Below, one piece after another: positions 54,049-61,602 of a DNA stretch of 64,000 nucleotides; position 1 is the stretch's first letter, and every line of letters begins with the position of its first letter. Location of the stretch: contig NZ_JAILYJ010000001.1 in the NCBI RefSeq assembly GCF_019793465.1, positions 1 to 64,000 on the forward strand. Direction: 5' to 3'. The position numbers and the translations under genes were made by a program. The notes under the pieces were generated by a model, which did no database searches, was not told the origin of the DNA, and saw only the letters and a program-made list of their open reading frames with translations. The DNA is from Rhizobium croatiense. GTDB taxonomy: Bacteria > Pseudomonadota > Alphaproteobacteria > Rhizobiales > Rhizobiaceae.

Positions 54049-54957
54049 TCGACGCCGGAAGATCAGTTCGCTGACGACAAGAAGCGTGATGCCGAGCGCC
54101 AGCGGAATGAAAAAATAGCTGCAGCGGAATGCAATCAGCGCGCCGATCGAGGCCTCCTGCGGCACGACATAGGAGACCGTCGCCTCGAGTACGCCGAGAC
54201 CGCCGGGGACATGCGTCGCGAGGATTGCGGAATTGGCGAGCACGTAAGCCGTCACCGATTTGAAGAAGGCAACGTCGCCGAAGACCGAGAGCATCTGGTG
54301 CAGGCAGGCGGACACCAGCATGAAATTGATCGTCCCGACCCCGATCTGGGCAAGCGCGATCGAAAATCGCGGCAGTTGAAACGACCAGTGCCAGAGCCGC
54401 AGCCTACCGCGGATGAAAAACGCCAGCCCCGCATAGACGACCGGCACGACGAGCGCCAGCAGACCGAAAAGGCGGGTGCTCGCCGGGTCGATGCGCAGCA
54501 GACGCGCGGCATCGCCGGGATTGACGATCAGGGCAAGGCCGCCGAGCGTGATCAACCCGAGGCCGACGGTGACGCCGCAGAACAGGATGATCTTCGCCAC
54601 GTCCACGGCCGTCAGGCCCCAGCGGGAATAGTAGCGATAGCGGAAGGCGCCGCTGCTCAGTCCCGCAAATCCGATATTGTGGCCGAGCGAAAGGCTGATG
54701 AAGGAGGCGAGCACGATCTTCCGGTAAGGCAGGGATTTGCCGAGCGAGCGGATCGCCAGCAAGTCGAAACAGCTCAGGCATAAATAGGATGCCGCCGCAA
54801 ACAGGAGTGCTGTGCAGAAGCTCGGAAAAGGTATGCTGCGGACCGATTGAACGATCTGCTCCAGGCTGTACTGGCGGAAGATCCGATAGAGAAGAAAGCC
54901 CGCGATACAAAGGGCGGCAACGAGCAGTCCATTCCAGATTGCGTTTTTCAGACTCAT
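53995..54957 (-). CDS. UPF0104/YbhN-like membrane protein
   Basis: 320 aa with about eight membrane segments. SLGHNIGFAGLSSGAFRYRYYSRWGL and ATHVPGGLGVLEATVSYVVP are diagnostic for the UPF0104/lysylphosphatidylglycerol-synthase transmembrane family. Only the membrane domain is present, no aminoacyl-transferase domain. ATG 54957 is chosen at MSLKNAIWNG. A perfect EcfG-type promoter sits 49-71 nt upstream. Likely role in envelope lipid transport or modification under stress. Confidence 0.88.
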   Translation of the reverse strand: MSLKNAIWNGLLVAALCIAGFLLYRIFRQYSLEQIVQSVRSIPFPSFCTALLFAAASYLCLSCFDLLAIRSLGKSLPYRKIVLASFISLSLGHNIGFAGLSSGAFRYRYYSRWGLTAVDVAKIILFCGVTVGLGLITLGGLALIVNPGDAARLLRIDPASTRLFGLLALVVPVVYAGLAFFIRGRLRLWHWSFQLPRFSIALAQIGVGTINFMLVSACLHQMLSVFGDVAFFKSVTAYVLANSAILATHVPGGLGVLEATVSYVVPQEASIGALIAFRCSYFFIPLALGITLLVVSELIFRRRSRGADEETEERAEAQSV

Positions 54958-55000
54958 CGATTGTCCGTTTCGAGGTGCGAGCGCCATGGCTCGATCATCT

Positions 55001-55027
55001 GGAACGATCAAAAGAGTTTTGTGTTCC
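55001..55027. promoter_or_regulatory. Overlapping divergent EcfG-type promoters
   Basis: Minus strand: GGAAC (55023-55027), N16, CGTT (55003-55006), a perfect match, toward the YbhN-like gene. Plus strand, sharing the same bases: GGAAC (55001-55005), N16, TGTT (55022-55025), toward the EEP-family gene. The near-symmetric arrangement puts both genes under one stress sigma factor. Confidence 0.75.
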
Positions 55028-55080
55028 CCTCGGGGAGAACGAACCCTGTCTCTCGAGGGGAGACCAGCTTTAGCGGGCCT

Positions 55081-55809
55081 ATGCCGGATAGATCGATCAA
55101 GCTCCTGACCTATAACGTGCACAGCTGCATCGGCAACGACCGGAAGCTCGACCCCGGCCGCATCGCGTCGGTCATTGCCGAGGCTGGAGCCGATATCGTC
55201 GCCCTGCAAGAAGTCGATGTCTTGAGACGTCGGACCGGCGGCGTCGATCAGGCCCATGCGATCGCCTCGCTGCTGAAGATGCAGGCGCATTTCCATCCGG
55301 CGCTGTCGGTTGCCGAGGAGCAGTATGGCGATGCGATCATCACCGCGCTGCCGACAGGCGCGGTCAAGACAGGCCCTCTGCCCTCCATCGGCGAACAGCG
55401 CGGCGCGCTTTCCGTCGAAATCCTGGTCGGCGACAGGAAGCTCCTGGTGATCAACACCCATCTAGGCCTTCGCGGGCGCGAGCGCATCCGGCAGATGACG
55501 ACGCTGCTCCACGCGGGCTGGCTGCGCGGCGCGGCGAACGAACCTCTTCCCTGCATTCTCTGCGGCGATTTCAATGCCATTCCATCATCGGCGACGTATC
55601 GACTTGCCGCGCGGTCGTTGAAGGATGCCCAGCTCGCAGGCAAGGCCGCGGCGAAAGCGACCTTTCCCTCCCTCTACCCGCTGATGCGTCTCGACCACAT
55701 CTTCGTCACCGACGATCTCGTCGTCAAAAAGGCCACTGTCCTGCAAAATCGGCTGACGCGGATCGCCTCGGACCATCTGCCTCTGTTTGCGGAAATCGGT
55801 TTCGCCTGA
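55081..55809 (+). CDS. Endonuclease/exonuclease/phosphatase family protein (YbhP-like)
   Basis: 242 aa. LLTYNVHSCIGNDRKLDPGRIA, metal-binding ALQEVD, catalytic NTHLGLRGRERIRQ, CGDFNAIPSS, RLDHIFV and ASDHLPLFAEI are all present, so the fold is complete. Could cleave nucleic acid, inositol phosphate or phospholipid; the context beside cardiolipin-synthase-like and YbhN-like genes favours a lipid role. ATG 55081 is at the fold start; longer readings add unrelated sequence. Divergent from ybhN-like with a shared stress promoter. Confidence 0.88.
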   Translation: MPDRSIKLLTYNVHSCIGNDRKLDPGRIASVIAEAGADIVALQEVDVLRRRTGGVDQAHAIASLLKMQAHFHPALSVAEEQYGDAIITALPTGAVKTGPLPSIGEQRGALSVEILVGDRKLLVINTHLGLRGRERIRQMTTLLHAGWLRGAANEPLPCILCGDFNAIPSSATYRLAARSLKDAQLAGKAAAKATFPSLYPLMRLDHIFVTDDLVVKKATVLQNRLTRIASDHLPLFAEIGFA

Positions 55810-55887
55810 GGACGTTTCTGCAGCTGATCGACCAGTTCCAGCTGGAAGAAACGGACAGGCGTGGCGTGGCCGCTGCCGGAGGGTGAG

Positions 55888-56139
55888 TCAGTGACGGCTG
55901 TAGAGCGGCGGCGTCACATCTTCGTCTGCGAGGTCGGGATAAAGCTGCCTGCGGGTGCGGGCGAGCGCTTCTGCCTCCCGGCGATTCCGTTCCAGCAGAA
56001 CGGCGGTGACGTCCTTAAAGGGCTCGCCGTCCGACAAGGCGACGCGGACGGTACCGCCCTGCGAGAGGAAGTCGCAGAACGACCGCATCGAGCGAAGACG
56101 CGTCGTAATCTCGATATAGCGGTCGTCATGTCCAGCCAT
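55888..56139 (-). CDS. Small conserved-looking hypothetical protein
   Basis: 83 aa: MAGHDDRYIEITTRLRSMRS ... GTVRVALSDGEPFKDVTAVLLERNRREAEALARTRRQ. ATG 56139 with GGAAGGGAG 6 nt upstream; another ATG lies two codons earlier. No membrane segment or signal. First of the small-ORF island downstream of the lipid cluster. No family recognised. Confidence 0.65.
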   Translation of the reverse strand: MAGHDDRYIEITTRLRSMRSFCDFLSQGGTVRVALSDGEPFKDVTAVLLERNRREAEALARTRRQLYPDLADEDVTPPLYSRH

Positions 56140-56221
56140 ATTCATCTCCCTTCCAGACCGTAAGATGGCGCGAACACTTCGGCGAGAAGATGGCGCTCGT
56201 TTCAGCCCATCCGGTCGGACA

Positions 56222-56725
56222 TCAATCTCTGGCAAGCTTCCGGTTGATCGCAGCGGCGGCCAGGGGCAGCGCCGCGGTCGCCACAGCCCCGAGAGGCAAA
56301 CGCCGAATCCCCCTGGTGACGACGAAGGCCGCTGCCATCGCGCCCGCCAGCTTGAGCCATGGCCGGTCACCGAGTTGGGCATGGGCGCTGGCATCGGCCC
56401 AGCGAGCATTTTCGGTCAAGACGGTTGCGGCCTGCCGCCGGATCACCTGCAGACGAGCCTGGAGGTTTTCGAGCTCTTCCCGCAACTCCCTGAGATGGCC
56501 TTCCAGAGCATGTCCTTCGGCGGTCTCGACGGTTTCCGCCACATAGGCGTCGAACGGAATCTCCCCGCCAAGCGTCGCGAGATAGGCGCGGTATTCGGCC
56601 TCGCTCGCGAAACCCTCGCGCCTGATGAGGTCAGGATTGATGTCTGCCTCTTCTTTATTTGCGAGCGGGATGCCGGCGTCGTCGAGCCTATTGTCGGCGC
56701 CAGTGCCGGATTCGTTCTTGAACAT
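56222..56725 (-). CDS. Hypothetical protein with coiled coil and hydrophobic C-terminus
   Basis: 167 aa. Residues 30-60 are acidic/polar (EADINPDLIRREGFASEAEYRAYLATLGG), 70-105 form a predicted coiled coil (LRELREELENLQARLQVIRRQ), and 120-160 hold one or two short hydrophobic segments (LKLAGAMAAAFVVTRGIRR, LGAVATAALPLAAAAIN), similar to small membrane-anchored stress proteins. GGGAGAC precedes ATG 56725. Function unknown. Confidence 0.7.
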   Translation of the reverse strand: MFKNESGTGADNRLDDAGIPLANKEEADINPDLIRREGFASEAEYRAYLATLGGEIPFDAYVAETVETAEGHALEGHLRELREELENLQARLQVIRRQAATVLTENARWADASAHAQLGDRPWLKLAGAMAAAFVVTRGIRRLPLGAVATAALPLAAAAINRKLARD

Positions 56726-56809
56726 GATGCGTCTCCCGTGTTTCCTCACCGCAGAACGCCCGATGGGCTCAAATTGATCCCACTCGCCGACCTGGCCCTG
56801 CGGGCTCAC

Positions 56810-56854
56810 GCATGTCGCTGCCGCAAACCGCTGCACACTTTTTGCGCGACATGC
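56810..56854. repeat. Dispersed palindromic element, copy 2
   Basis: GCATGTCG (56810-56817) and CGACATGC (56847-56854), with inner CGCAAA / TTTGCG and loop CCGCTGCACA shared with the copy at 17716-17762. It ends 1 nt before the stop codon of the next minus-strand gene, so it may act as its 3' hairpin. Confidence 0.75.
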
Positions 56855-56855
56855 C

Positions 56856-57119
56856 TTAATCAAAAAGCTCGCCGTGTCCAATCTGCTCCCGCTTGCCCGG
56901 CACCTCGCTGATGATCGGATCGTCGGCAGGATCGGGATCTTTTCTGTTGGCCTCGTTCAAAAATCGCGCGGCCTCGAGGAATGCGACCGATATTTCCTCG
57001 GTCCCCCATCCGGCTTCATTGGCGGCAGCAATCAGCTTTTCCAAAGCGTCGCGTGCAGCAGCGCTCGCTTCTTGGAAGCGCTGAGCGGGAGCTTCGGCTT
57101 TCGGCCGTGGAAAGGTCAT
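56856..57119 (-). CDS. Small hypothetical protein
   Basis: 87 aa, soluble, Ala/Glu-rich and probably helical (QEASAAARDALEKLIAAANEAGWGTEEISVAFLEAARFLNEANRKDPDPADDPI). This resembles small rhizobial proteins of unknown function with an EEISVAFLEAARFL core. The stop is followed at once by a palindromic repeat. No function known. Confidence 0.7.
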   Translation of the reverse strand: MTFPRPKAEAPAQRFQEASAAARDALEKLIAAANEAGWGTEEISVAFLEAARFLNEANRKDPDPADDPIISEVPGKREQIGHGELFD

Positions 57120-57219
57120 CGTCTTCCCTCCATAGACTGGCTATCGAGGATGAACGCAGTTCCCGGGAAATGGATGCACGATGAGGACGATTTAGCTGCG
57201 GATGCGCCGATTTTCTCTC

Positions 57220-57450
57220 TCAGATGACCGTTCGCAACAGAAACGGGGAACGCTCCAGCGGACGCTGGGCGAGGATTCTGAGCATCGCCGAGCCCTGTAT
57301 GCCGGTCGTGGTGCGCGAGCGGCCATCATGATAGACGACCGTCATGACCTGGCCACGAATATCATAGCGTATCTGCGCGATCGTCCGGGTGTGAACCGGA
57401 AATATAAATTCGTCGGGCTCGGATATCTGCCCGGAGGTCTCCAAAGTCAT
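57220..57450 (-). CDS. Small hypothetical protein, start uncertain
   Basis: About 76 aa from ATG 57450 (MTLETSGQISEPDEFIFPVHTRTIAQ ... IRYDIRGQVMTVVYHDGRSRTTTGIQGSAML). The frame stays open to 57552 and could start there. No good ribosome site in front of either. The central beta-rich part (YDIRGQVMTVVYHDGR) looks like a small sheet domain, vaguely KTSC-like. Coding status moderately supported. Confidence 0.5.
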   Translation of the reverse strand: MTLETSGQISEPDEFIFPVHTRTIAQIRYDIRGQVMTVVYHDGRSRTTTGIQGSAMLRILAQRPLERSPFLLRTVI

Positions 57451-57678
57451 CGCCCATGCCCCAACGATAATAGCGCCCCTGCCCCTCATTTTCCGCGTTC
57501 CAAAGCGCATCCGGCCTGGAAATCGGAAGCGCCGAACGCCCCAATCAAGCACATATTGCCTCCACGGTCGCGTGACATCGGCGTGACATCCGATCCGTGT
57601 TGGAAAAACTGTTTTATAACATCAACTTAGGAAATCGCGATGCGCTGCTAAAGTCACGCGATCAGTGCAACGTTTTCT

Positions 57679-57909
57679 CTAACGCGTGGCCGTGAGCGGC
57701 CTGCGGCCAGCATTCGATGTGAGTGCGAGCGACCGGACCGCCTCGTCCACGCCAAAAATCACGTCGCTCAACCGTTCGATCTCACGATCCAGTTCATACA
57801 CCTCCGCCTCGTCGAGGTCATCCCCGTCAAGCAGCCGCCTCGCCGCTTCGATCAAGCGTTCCGTCCGCCCGACGATAGTAAGAGCGCTGCGTATAATGAT
57901 GTCGAGCAT
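57679..57909 (-). CDS. Small hypothetical protein
   Basis: 76 aa, helical: MLDIIIRSALTIVGRTERLI, EAARRLLDGDDLDEAEVYEL, DREIERLSDVIFGVDEAVRS. No membrane segment. Weak ribosome site (AGGGAAAA). Located among other small stress-type ORFs. No family recognised. Confidence 0.6.
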   Translation of the reverse strand: MLDIIIRSALTIVGRTERLIEAARRLLDGDDLDEAEVYELDREIERLSDVIFGVDEAVRSLALTSNAGRRPLTATR

Positions 57910-57976
57910 CCGGTTTTCCCTTGGCGCGTGACAGAGCCTCGGGCAAAATCGGGGTGCTGACAATCCTGAAATCTTG

Positions 57977-58378
57977 TCAGATCCGCTGGCGCATCCTGTC
58001 GTAGAAGTCCCTGACGTCTCGCAAGGCGGATGGCTCGCGACGCGGCGAGGAGAGATGTGAGGCAAAGGCGAACACACCCGCGACAGCAGCCACGAGCATA
58101 ACCGTTGCAAGCGGATAATGTTTGACCACGGCCTCGGTCTGATGGATCGCTTTTCCAGCACTGTCCTTCGCCGATCGCCCGGCCTCCAGCACCTGCTGCT
58201 GGAGCATGTCGATCTGTTTCCGCAATGTGCTCAATTCCACGCGCAGGTCCTCTTCGGGCTGCCGGGGGATGCCGACGGATGCGGTGTTGGTATCGATAAT
58301 GGCTTTCGGCACCGGTTCGCCGAGCTTGGCTCGGCTGGTGTCGAGGGTAGTCGTCTCACTGTTCTTGCGCCGCGGCAT
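57977..58378 (-). CDS. DUF883-like membrane-anchored protein
   Basis: 133 aa. A polar N-terminus is followed by a helical/coiled-coil part (LRVELSTLRKQIDMLQQQVLEAGRSAKDSAGKAIHQTEAVVKHYP) and one hydrophobic C-terminal segment (LATVMLVAAVAGVFAFASHL), the DUF883/ElaB-YqjD layout. Such proteins are often stationary-phase induced inner-membrane proteins that bind ribosomes. GGGAGA precedes ATG 58378. Confidence 0.72.
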   Translation of the reverse strand: MPRRKNSETTTLDTSRAKLGEPVPKAIIDTNTASVGIPRQPEEDLRVELSTLRKQIDMLQQQVLEAGRSAKDSAGKAIHQTEAVVKHYPLATVMLVAAVAGVFAFASHLSSPRREPSALRDVRDFYDRMRQRI

Positions 58379-58513
58379 TTTCACATCTCCCAAAATCAAC
58401 ATTTCCGACCTCGCGGTCCCTCCATGGAACTGCTTTGATGATCGATTGACAGCGCATGTCGCGACCACGCACAAGCTGCCTCGCGCTCGCGCCTCAATGA
58501 TATTGTCGGACGC

Positions 58514-58675
58514 CTAAAGCTCGTCGCTGCGACGCCTTACCGCGTGCTTCAAAGCCAACAAGTGTCTGCGCCGCTCCAGCATGTAGTCGGCATAACCGAC
58601 GCAGATAAACAGCAGTGTCGGGCCGGCGTAGATGACGATGAGAGCCAATGCAACAAGGATGAATGCGGTCGTCAT
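58514..58675 (-). CDS. Small single-span membrane protein
   Basis: 53 aa: MTTAFILVALALIVIYAGPT then LLFICVGYADYMLERRRHLL and a basic tail ending RRRSDEL. One long hydrophobic segment (residues 3-30) followed by a basic cytoplasmic tail. GGAAGA precedes the ATG by about 9 nt. Too short for ordinary gene cut-offs. Function unknown. Confidence 0.55.
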   Translation of the reverse strand: MTTAFILVALALIVIYAGPTLLFICVGYADYMLERRRHLLALKHAVRRRSDEL

Positions 58676-58755
58676 GGTCTGTCTTCCATCATGTTGATCC
58701 TATGAAGCGACGGACCTCATCCCTTCGGCTGGTTAGTCCGCCGCCAGTCTGCCCC

Positions 58756-58944
58756 TCACTTCCGCCGCGGGTCGTGGCCATGGTGGCGATCATGCTCGCC
58801 GCCACCGCCGGAGACCTTGCTTTGCGTGCGTTTGTCCGGCTCTGCTGCCGGCTTCTGAATGTCGAGCGGCGCCTTGGCATTTTCATGCGAAGCGCCCGGA
58901 CCGCCCTGGCGGATGGTCGCGGCGCTCTTCTTGGACGTAGACAT
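58756..58944 (-). CDS. Small hydrophilic protein
   Basis: 62 aa, disordered and rich in Lys, Gly, His and Pro (MSTSKKSAATIRQGGPGASH ... HDRHHGHDPRRK). GAGG precedes the ATG by 6 nt. The next gene upstream ends 9 nt away, so the two are probably cotranscribed. Resembles small hydrophilic stress proteins; no named family. Confidence 0.55.
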   Translation of the reverse strand: MSTSKKSAATIRQGGPGASHENAKAPLDIQKPAAEPDKRTQSKVSGGGGEHDRHHGHDPRRK

Positions 58945-58953
58945 CGATGCCTC

Positions 58954-59139
58954 CTAGCGGTCCTGCTGATGGCCCTGATGGCTGGTATTGATCTTACTGT
59001 TGCCTTGCTGACCCTTCTTATCCGGGTCTTCGCCACCGCTTGCGATTGCGGCGTCTTCTGCCTTGGTCTTCGTCGGCTTGCCTGCGCCCTTGCTGCTGAC
59101 GTTGCCGGCTGGAATCGGAGGTAGCCTGCTGCTCATCAC
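58954..59139 (-). CDS. Small hydrophilic protein
   Basis: 61 aa, disordered, Ser/Gly/Lys-rich (MMSSRLPPIPAGNVSSKGAG ... KINTSHQGHQQDR). Lies 8 nt after the gene at 59148-59363 and 9 nt before the one at 58756-58944, with good GAGG-type site. Part of a three-gene run of tiny hydrophilic proteins. Confidence 0.55.
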   Translation of the reverse strand: MMSSRLPPIPAGNVSSKGAGKPTKTKAEDAAIASGGEDPDKKGQQGNSKINTSHQGHQQDR

Positions 59140-59147
59140 GCCTCTCC

Positions 59148-59363
59148 TCAGTCGGGGTCTCGGTTGGAGCTGTGATCCGAATATTGCTCGGTCTGAACCG
59201 TCTTGCCGTCCAGGCCGCGCTCCTTGGAATGTTGTGTCTTGTCGCGGTTCGACAGGACCATATTTCCAGGAAGCTGCTCTTCTTTGAGATCGGTCATGGC
59301 GCCGCTGCCGTCACCTTTTCCCTTCGCGCCAGCGCCGATATGTTTCCGGTCGGCATGTGCCAT
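59148..59363 (-). CDS. Small hydrophilic stress-type protein
   Basis: 71 aa (MAHADRKHIGAGAKGKGDGS ... LSNRDKTQHSKERGLDGKTV ... SNRDPD), strongly hydrophilic. ATG 59363 with AAGGAG 7 nt upstream. An EcfG-like promoter (GGAAC-N16-TGTT) lies at 59386-59410, so this and the two downstream tiny genes are probably general-stress-induced. Confidence 0.65.
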   Translation of the reverse strand: MAHADRKHIGAGAKGKGDGSGAMTDLKEEQLPGNMVLSNRDKTQHSKERGLDGKTVQTEQYSDHSSNRDPD

Positions 59364-59385
59364 GGTTTTCTCCTTGGTCGTATCA

Positions 59386-59410
59386 AACAATCCAGTTCCA
59401 CCGAGGTTCC
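59386..59410 (-). promoter_or_regulatory. EcfG-like stress promoter
   Basis: Minus strand GGAAC (59406-59410), 16-nt spacer, TGTT (59386-59389): one mismatch to the GGAAC-N16/17-CGTT consensus. It lies 23 nt upstream of the ATG at 59363. Confidence 0.6.
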
Positions 59411-59452
59411 GGGATCGAAGGCAAGTCAGCCGGGTGGACCGCCAGGACGACC

Positions 59453-59653
59453 CTACCGCTCGTCGAGATGCCGCCGCAACTCGTCCTTCTGGATGAAGCG
59501 GTCGGTATTGCCCGGCTCGTGATCGGGATGCGATATTTCGACATCGAGATCATCGGGAAGCGCGAGCGCCTGCCTGGCGTTCATGATGCCGAGAGGGACA
59601 CGCCCTTCTTCGGTATCCACCGCGACTTCGACCAGCTGTTTCTTGGAAATCAT
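59453..59653 (-). CDS. Small hypothetical protein at the end of the treZ-malQ operon
   Basis: 66 aa, acidic (MISKKQLVEVAVDTEEGRVPLGIMNARQALALPDDLDVEI ... RFIQKDELRRHLDER). It begins 15 nt after the malQ stop, with AGGAAAGGATCG as ribosome site, so it is likely cotranscribed. No family recognised. Confidence 0.65.
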   Translation of the reverse strand: MISKKQLVEVAVDTEEGRVPLGIMNARQALALPDDLDVEISHPDHEPGNTDRFIQKDELRRHLDER

Positions 59654-59668
59654 CTCGGCGATCCTTTC

Positions 59669-61576
59669 CTATCTATTCAGAATCCGCCGGCGTCCTATTC
59701 GTTCCCTTGCCACTTGATTTTGCGGCCTTTCCGCGCGCATCGCCTCCGTTACGCGCTGGACGAGCGGGCACGACATCATGTCCTCGAGCGAAACCGACAG
59801 CTTCGGCTTCCAATTCGGATAGCTGTCGCTAGTGCCGGGAATATTGGTCGGGGTTTTCTCATCCGTGAGATCGGCAAGGCGAACCGCAACGAGAAGGGAT
59901 GGGGTTCTGGCGATGAAGCGATAGGCGTTGACAGTCAGCTGCCTCAACGCCTCCCGACTTGCCCTTGCGTCAAGACGCTGCGGCAAGCCGAAACCGGCGG
60001 CCCTAAGCGCCGCCTTCAGGCGTCGCCGCTCGTGCTTGCGGTGCTCGAGATGCTTTTCAGTGAGATCCGGCGGCACGATGCCGTGCTCGCGCCGGTCCTG
60101 AATGTCGGCGCCGCGCCACCAGCCGGCCAGGGTCTGATGATCGTGCGTCGAAATGCACGCCAAGGCAAGAATGGGATAGGCAGCCGCCGGCTTGAAGCCG
60201 TCGTCGTCCTGTTCATAGGAAAGGATCCGATAAGAGAGAATTCGGGCCGCCGCCAAATCATCTGGCAGGTCTTCGGGGATCATCCCCAAGGCTTCGCCAA
60301 TGACGAGGCATCGATGCTCGGCCGACGTCTCGGCAAGGATCCGCAGGAGCCGATCCTGCGGATAGCGGACATAGCCGCCGCCCTCCGGGCTGGCGCCGAG
60401 CGGCACCAGAAAGAGGCGGCGAAGCGCCGGGACATGGTCGATGCGGATCGCGCCCGCATAGCGCATGGCGGCGCTCACCATACGACGGAAGGGAGACGTT
60501 TTCCCCGATGCGATCGTGGAAGGCAGATAGCCAGCAAGATGCCAGTCCTGCCCGTCGATGGCGAAGGGATCGGGAGGACTGCCGACGGTGGCCTCAGAAA
60601 TATAGACATCCGGCTCGCTCCATGTCGCTGAGCCGTCAACTGCTTCGCCGACGGCAAGATCGAGATAGAGCCCGATCCGCATGCCGGCCTTCCGCGCCCG
60701 CTCGGCCGCCTGCATCAGCTGCCGGTGGGCGAGCCATTGCAGCCACATATGGAAGCACACATCGTCTTCATGTTCATGTTCGAATTCGGCGACGGCAGCG
60801 CTGTCGCGGCGCTGGAAATCGGACGGCCATTGCTGCCAGCCGGCGCCTGCGCCACGAGCCGCCATGGAAAGCGACAGGCATTCGAAAAGAGCGTGCCGCC
60901 GCAGGCTGTCGCCGCCTTGCTCGACGAAGGCGTCGAAATCCCGGGGATCATAGGCCTTGTCGGTCGCGGCTCGCGCCCGCCACTCCGGCCAGAGATCCCG
61001 CAGCGCTTCAAGCTTGGTTCGTGCGACGCCGGCGTAATCCACGAGCTCGGTTCGGCGAAGGCGTTGCAATTGCCGCTCGAGGTCGGCATTGCCGGCAAAG
61101 CCCGGCAACCGGTCGACGGCGATATGGAGCGGGTTGAGATGCTGGCGGCTCGAGGGCTCATAGGGGCTGCAGCGATCGGGATCGGCGAGAAAGGGCGCGT
61201 GAAGCGGGTTGAGACCGATGAAATCGGCGCCAAGTGATCCCGCCAGATCTGTCATAGTGGACAGATCCTCGAAGTCCCCGATGCCCCAGTTGCGCGCCGA
61301 GCGAAGCTCGTAAAGCTGTAGGCTGATGCCCCAGACGCGCGTGCCGGACAGAAAATCCGGGAGGTATGATCTTGGGATCTCCTTGAGCGTCGGCTTCGGC
61401 TCCTGCCGCGTCCCGGCCGTCTCGCGCTCAGCCGCTGCCGACAAGTCGACCTTCAGTGCCGAAAGCAGCTTGCGCTTGGTCGCGCTGGAGATCGCCACTT
61501 CCCGATTGTCGGGACTGGGCCTTGTCGGGCTGATGCCGTGCCGACGGGCGAGCCTTTCGATCTCCGCGGGCCTCAT
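59669..61576 (-). CDS. malQ: 4-alpha-glucanotransferase (amylomaltase)
   Basis: 635 aa GH77 enzyme. Conserved: WGISLQLYELRSARNWGIGDFEDL, DFIGLNPLHAPF, nucleophile Asp in AIRIDHVPALRRLFLVP, acid/base Glu in LVIGEALGMIPEDL and STHDHQTLAGWW. It rearranges maltodextrins. Starts 26 nt after the treZ stop. Pairing with treZ suggests a glycogen/maltodextrin to trehalose route (TreY-TreZ); treY is not in the window. Functions in the cytosol. Confidence 0.9.
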   Translation of the reverse strand: MRPAEIERLARRHGISPTRPSPDNREVAISSATKRKLLSALKVDLSAAAERETAGTRQEPKPTLKEIPRSYLPDFLSGTRVWGISLQLYELRSARNWGIGDFEDLSTMTDLAGSLGADFIGLNPLHAPFLADPDRCSPYEPSSRQHLNPLHIAVDRLPGFAGNADLERQLQRLRRTELVDYAGVARTKLEALRDLWPEWRARAATDKAYDPRDFDAFVEQGGDSLRRHALFECLSLSMAARGAGAGWQQWPSDFQRRDSAAVAEFEHEHEDDVCFHMWLQWLAHRQLMQAAERARKAGMRIGLYLDLAVGEAVDGSATWSEPDVYISEATVGSPPDPFAIDGQDWHLAGYLPSTIASGKTSPFRRMVSAAMRYAGAIRIDHVPALRRLFLVPLGASPEGGGYVRYPQDRLLRILAETSAEHRCLVIGEALGMIPEDLPDDLAAARILSYRILSYEQDDDGFKPAAAYPILALACISTHDHQTLAGWWRGADIQDRREHGIVPPDLTEKHLEHRKHERRRLKAALRAAGFGLPQRLDARASREALRQLTVNAYRFIARTPSLLVAVRLADLTDEKTPTNIPGTSDSYPNWKPKLSVSLEDMMSCPLVQRVTEAMRAERPQNQVARERIGRRRILNR

Positions 61577-61602
61577 GGTTCGATCGCCTTCATCTCAGCC
61601 CC

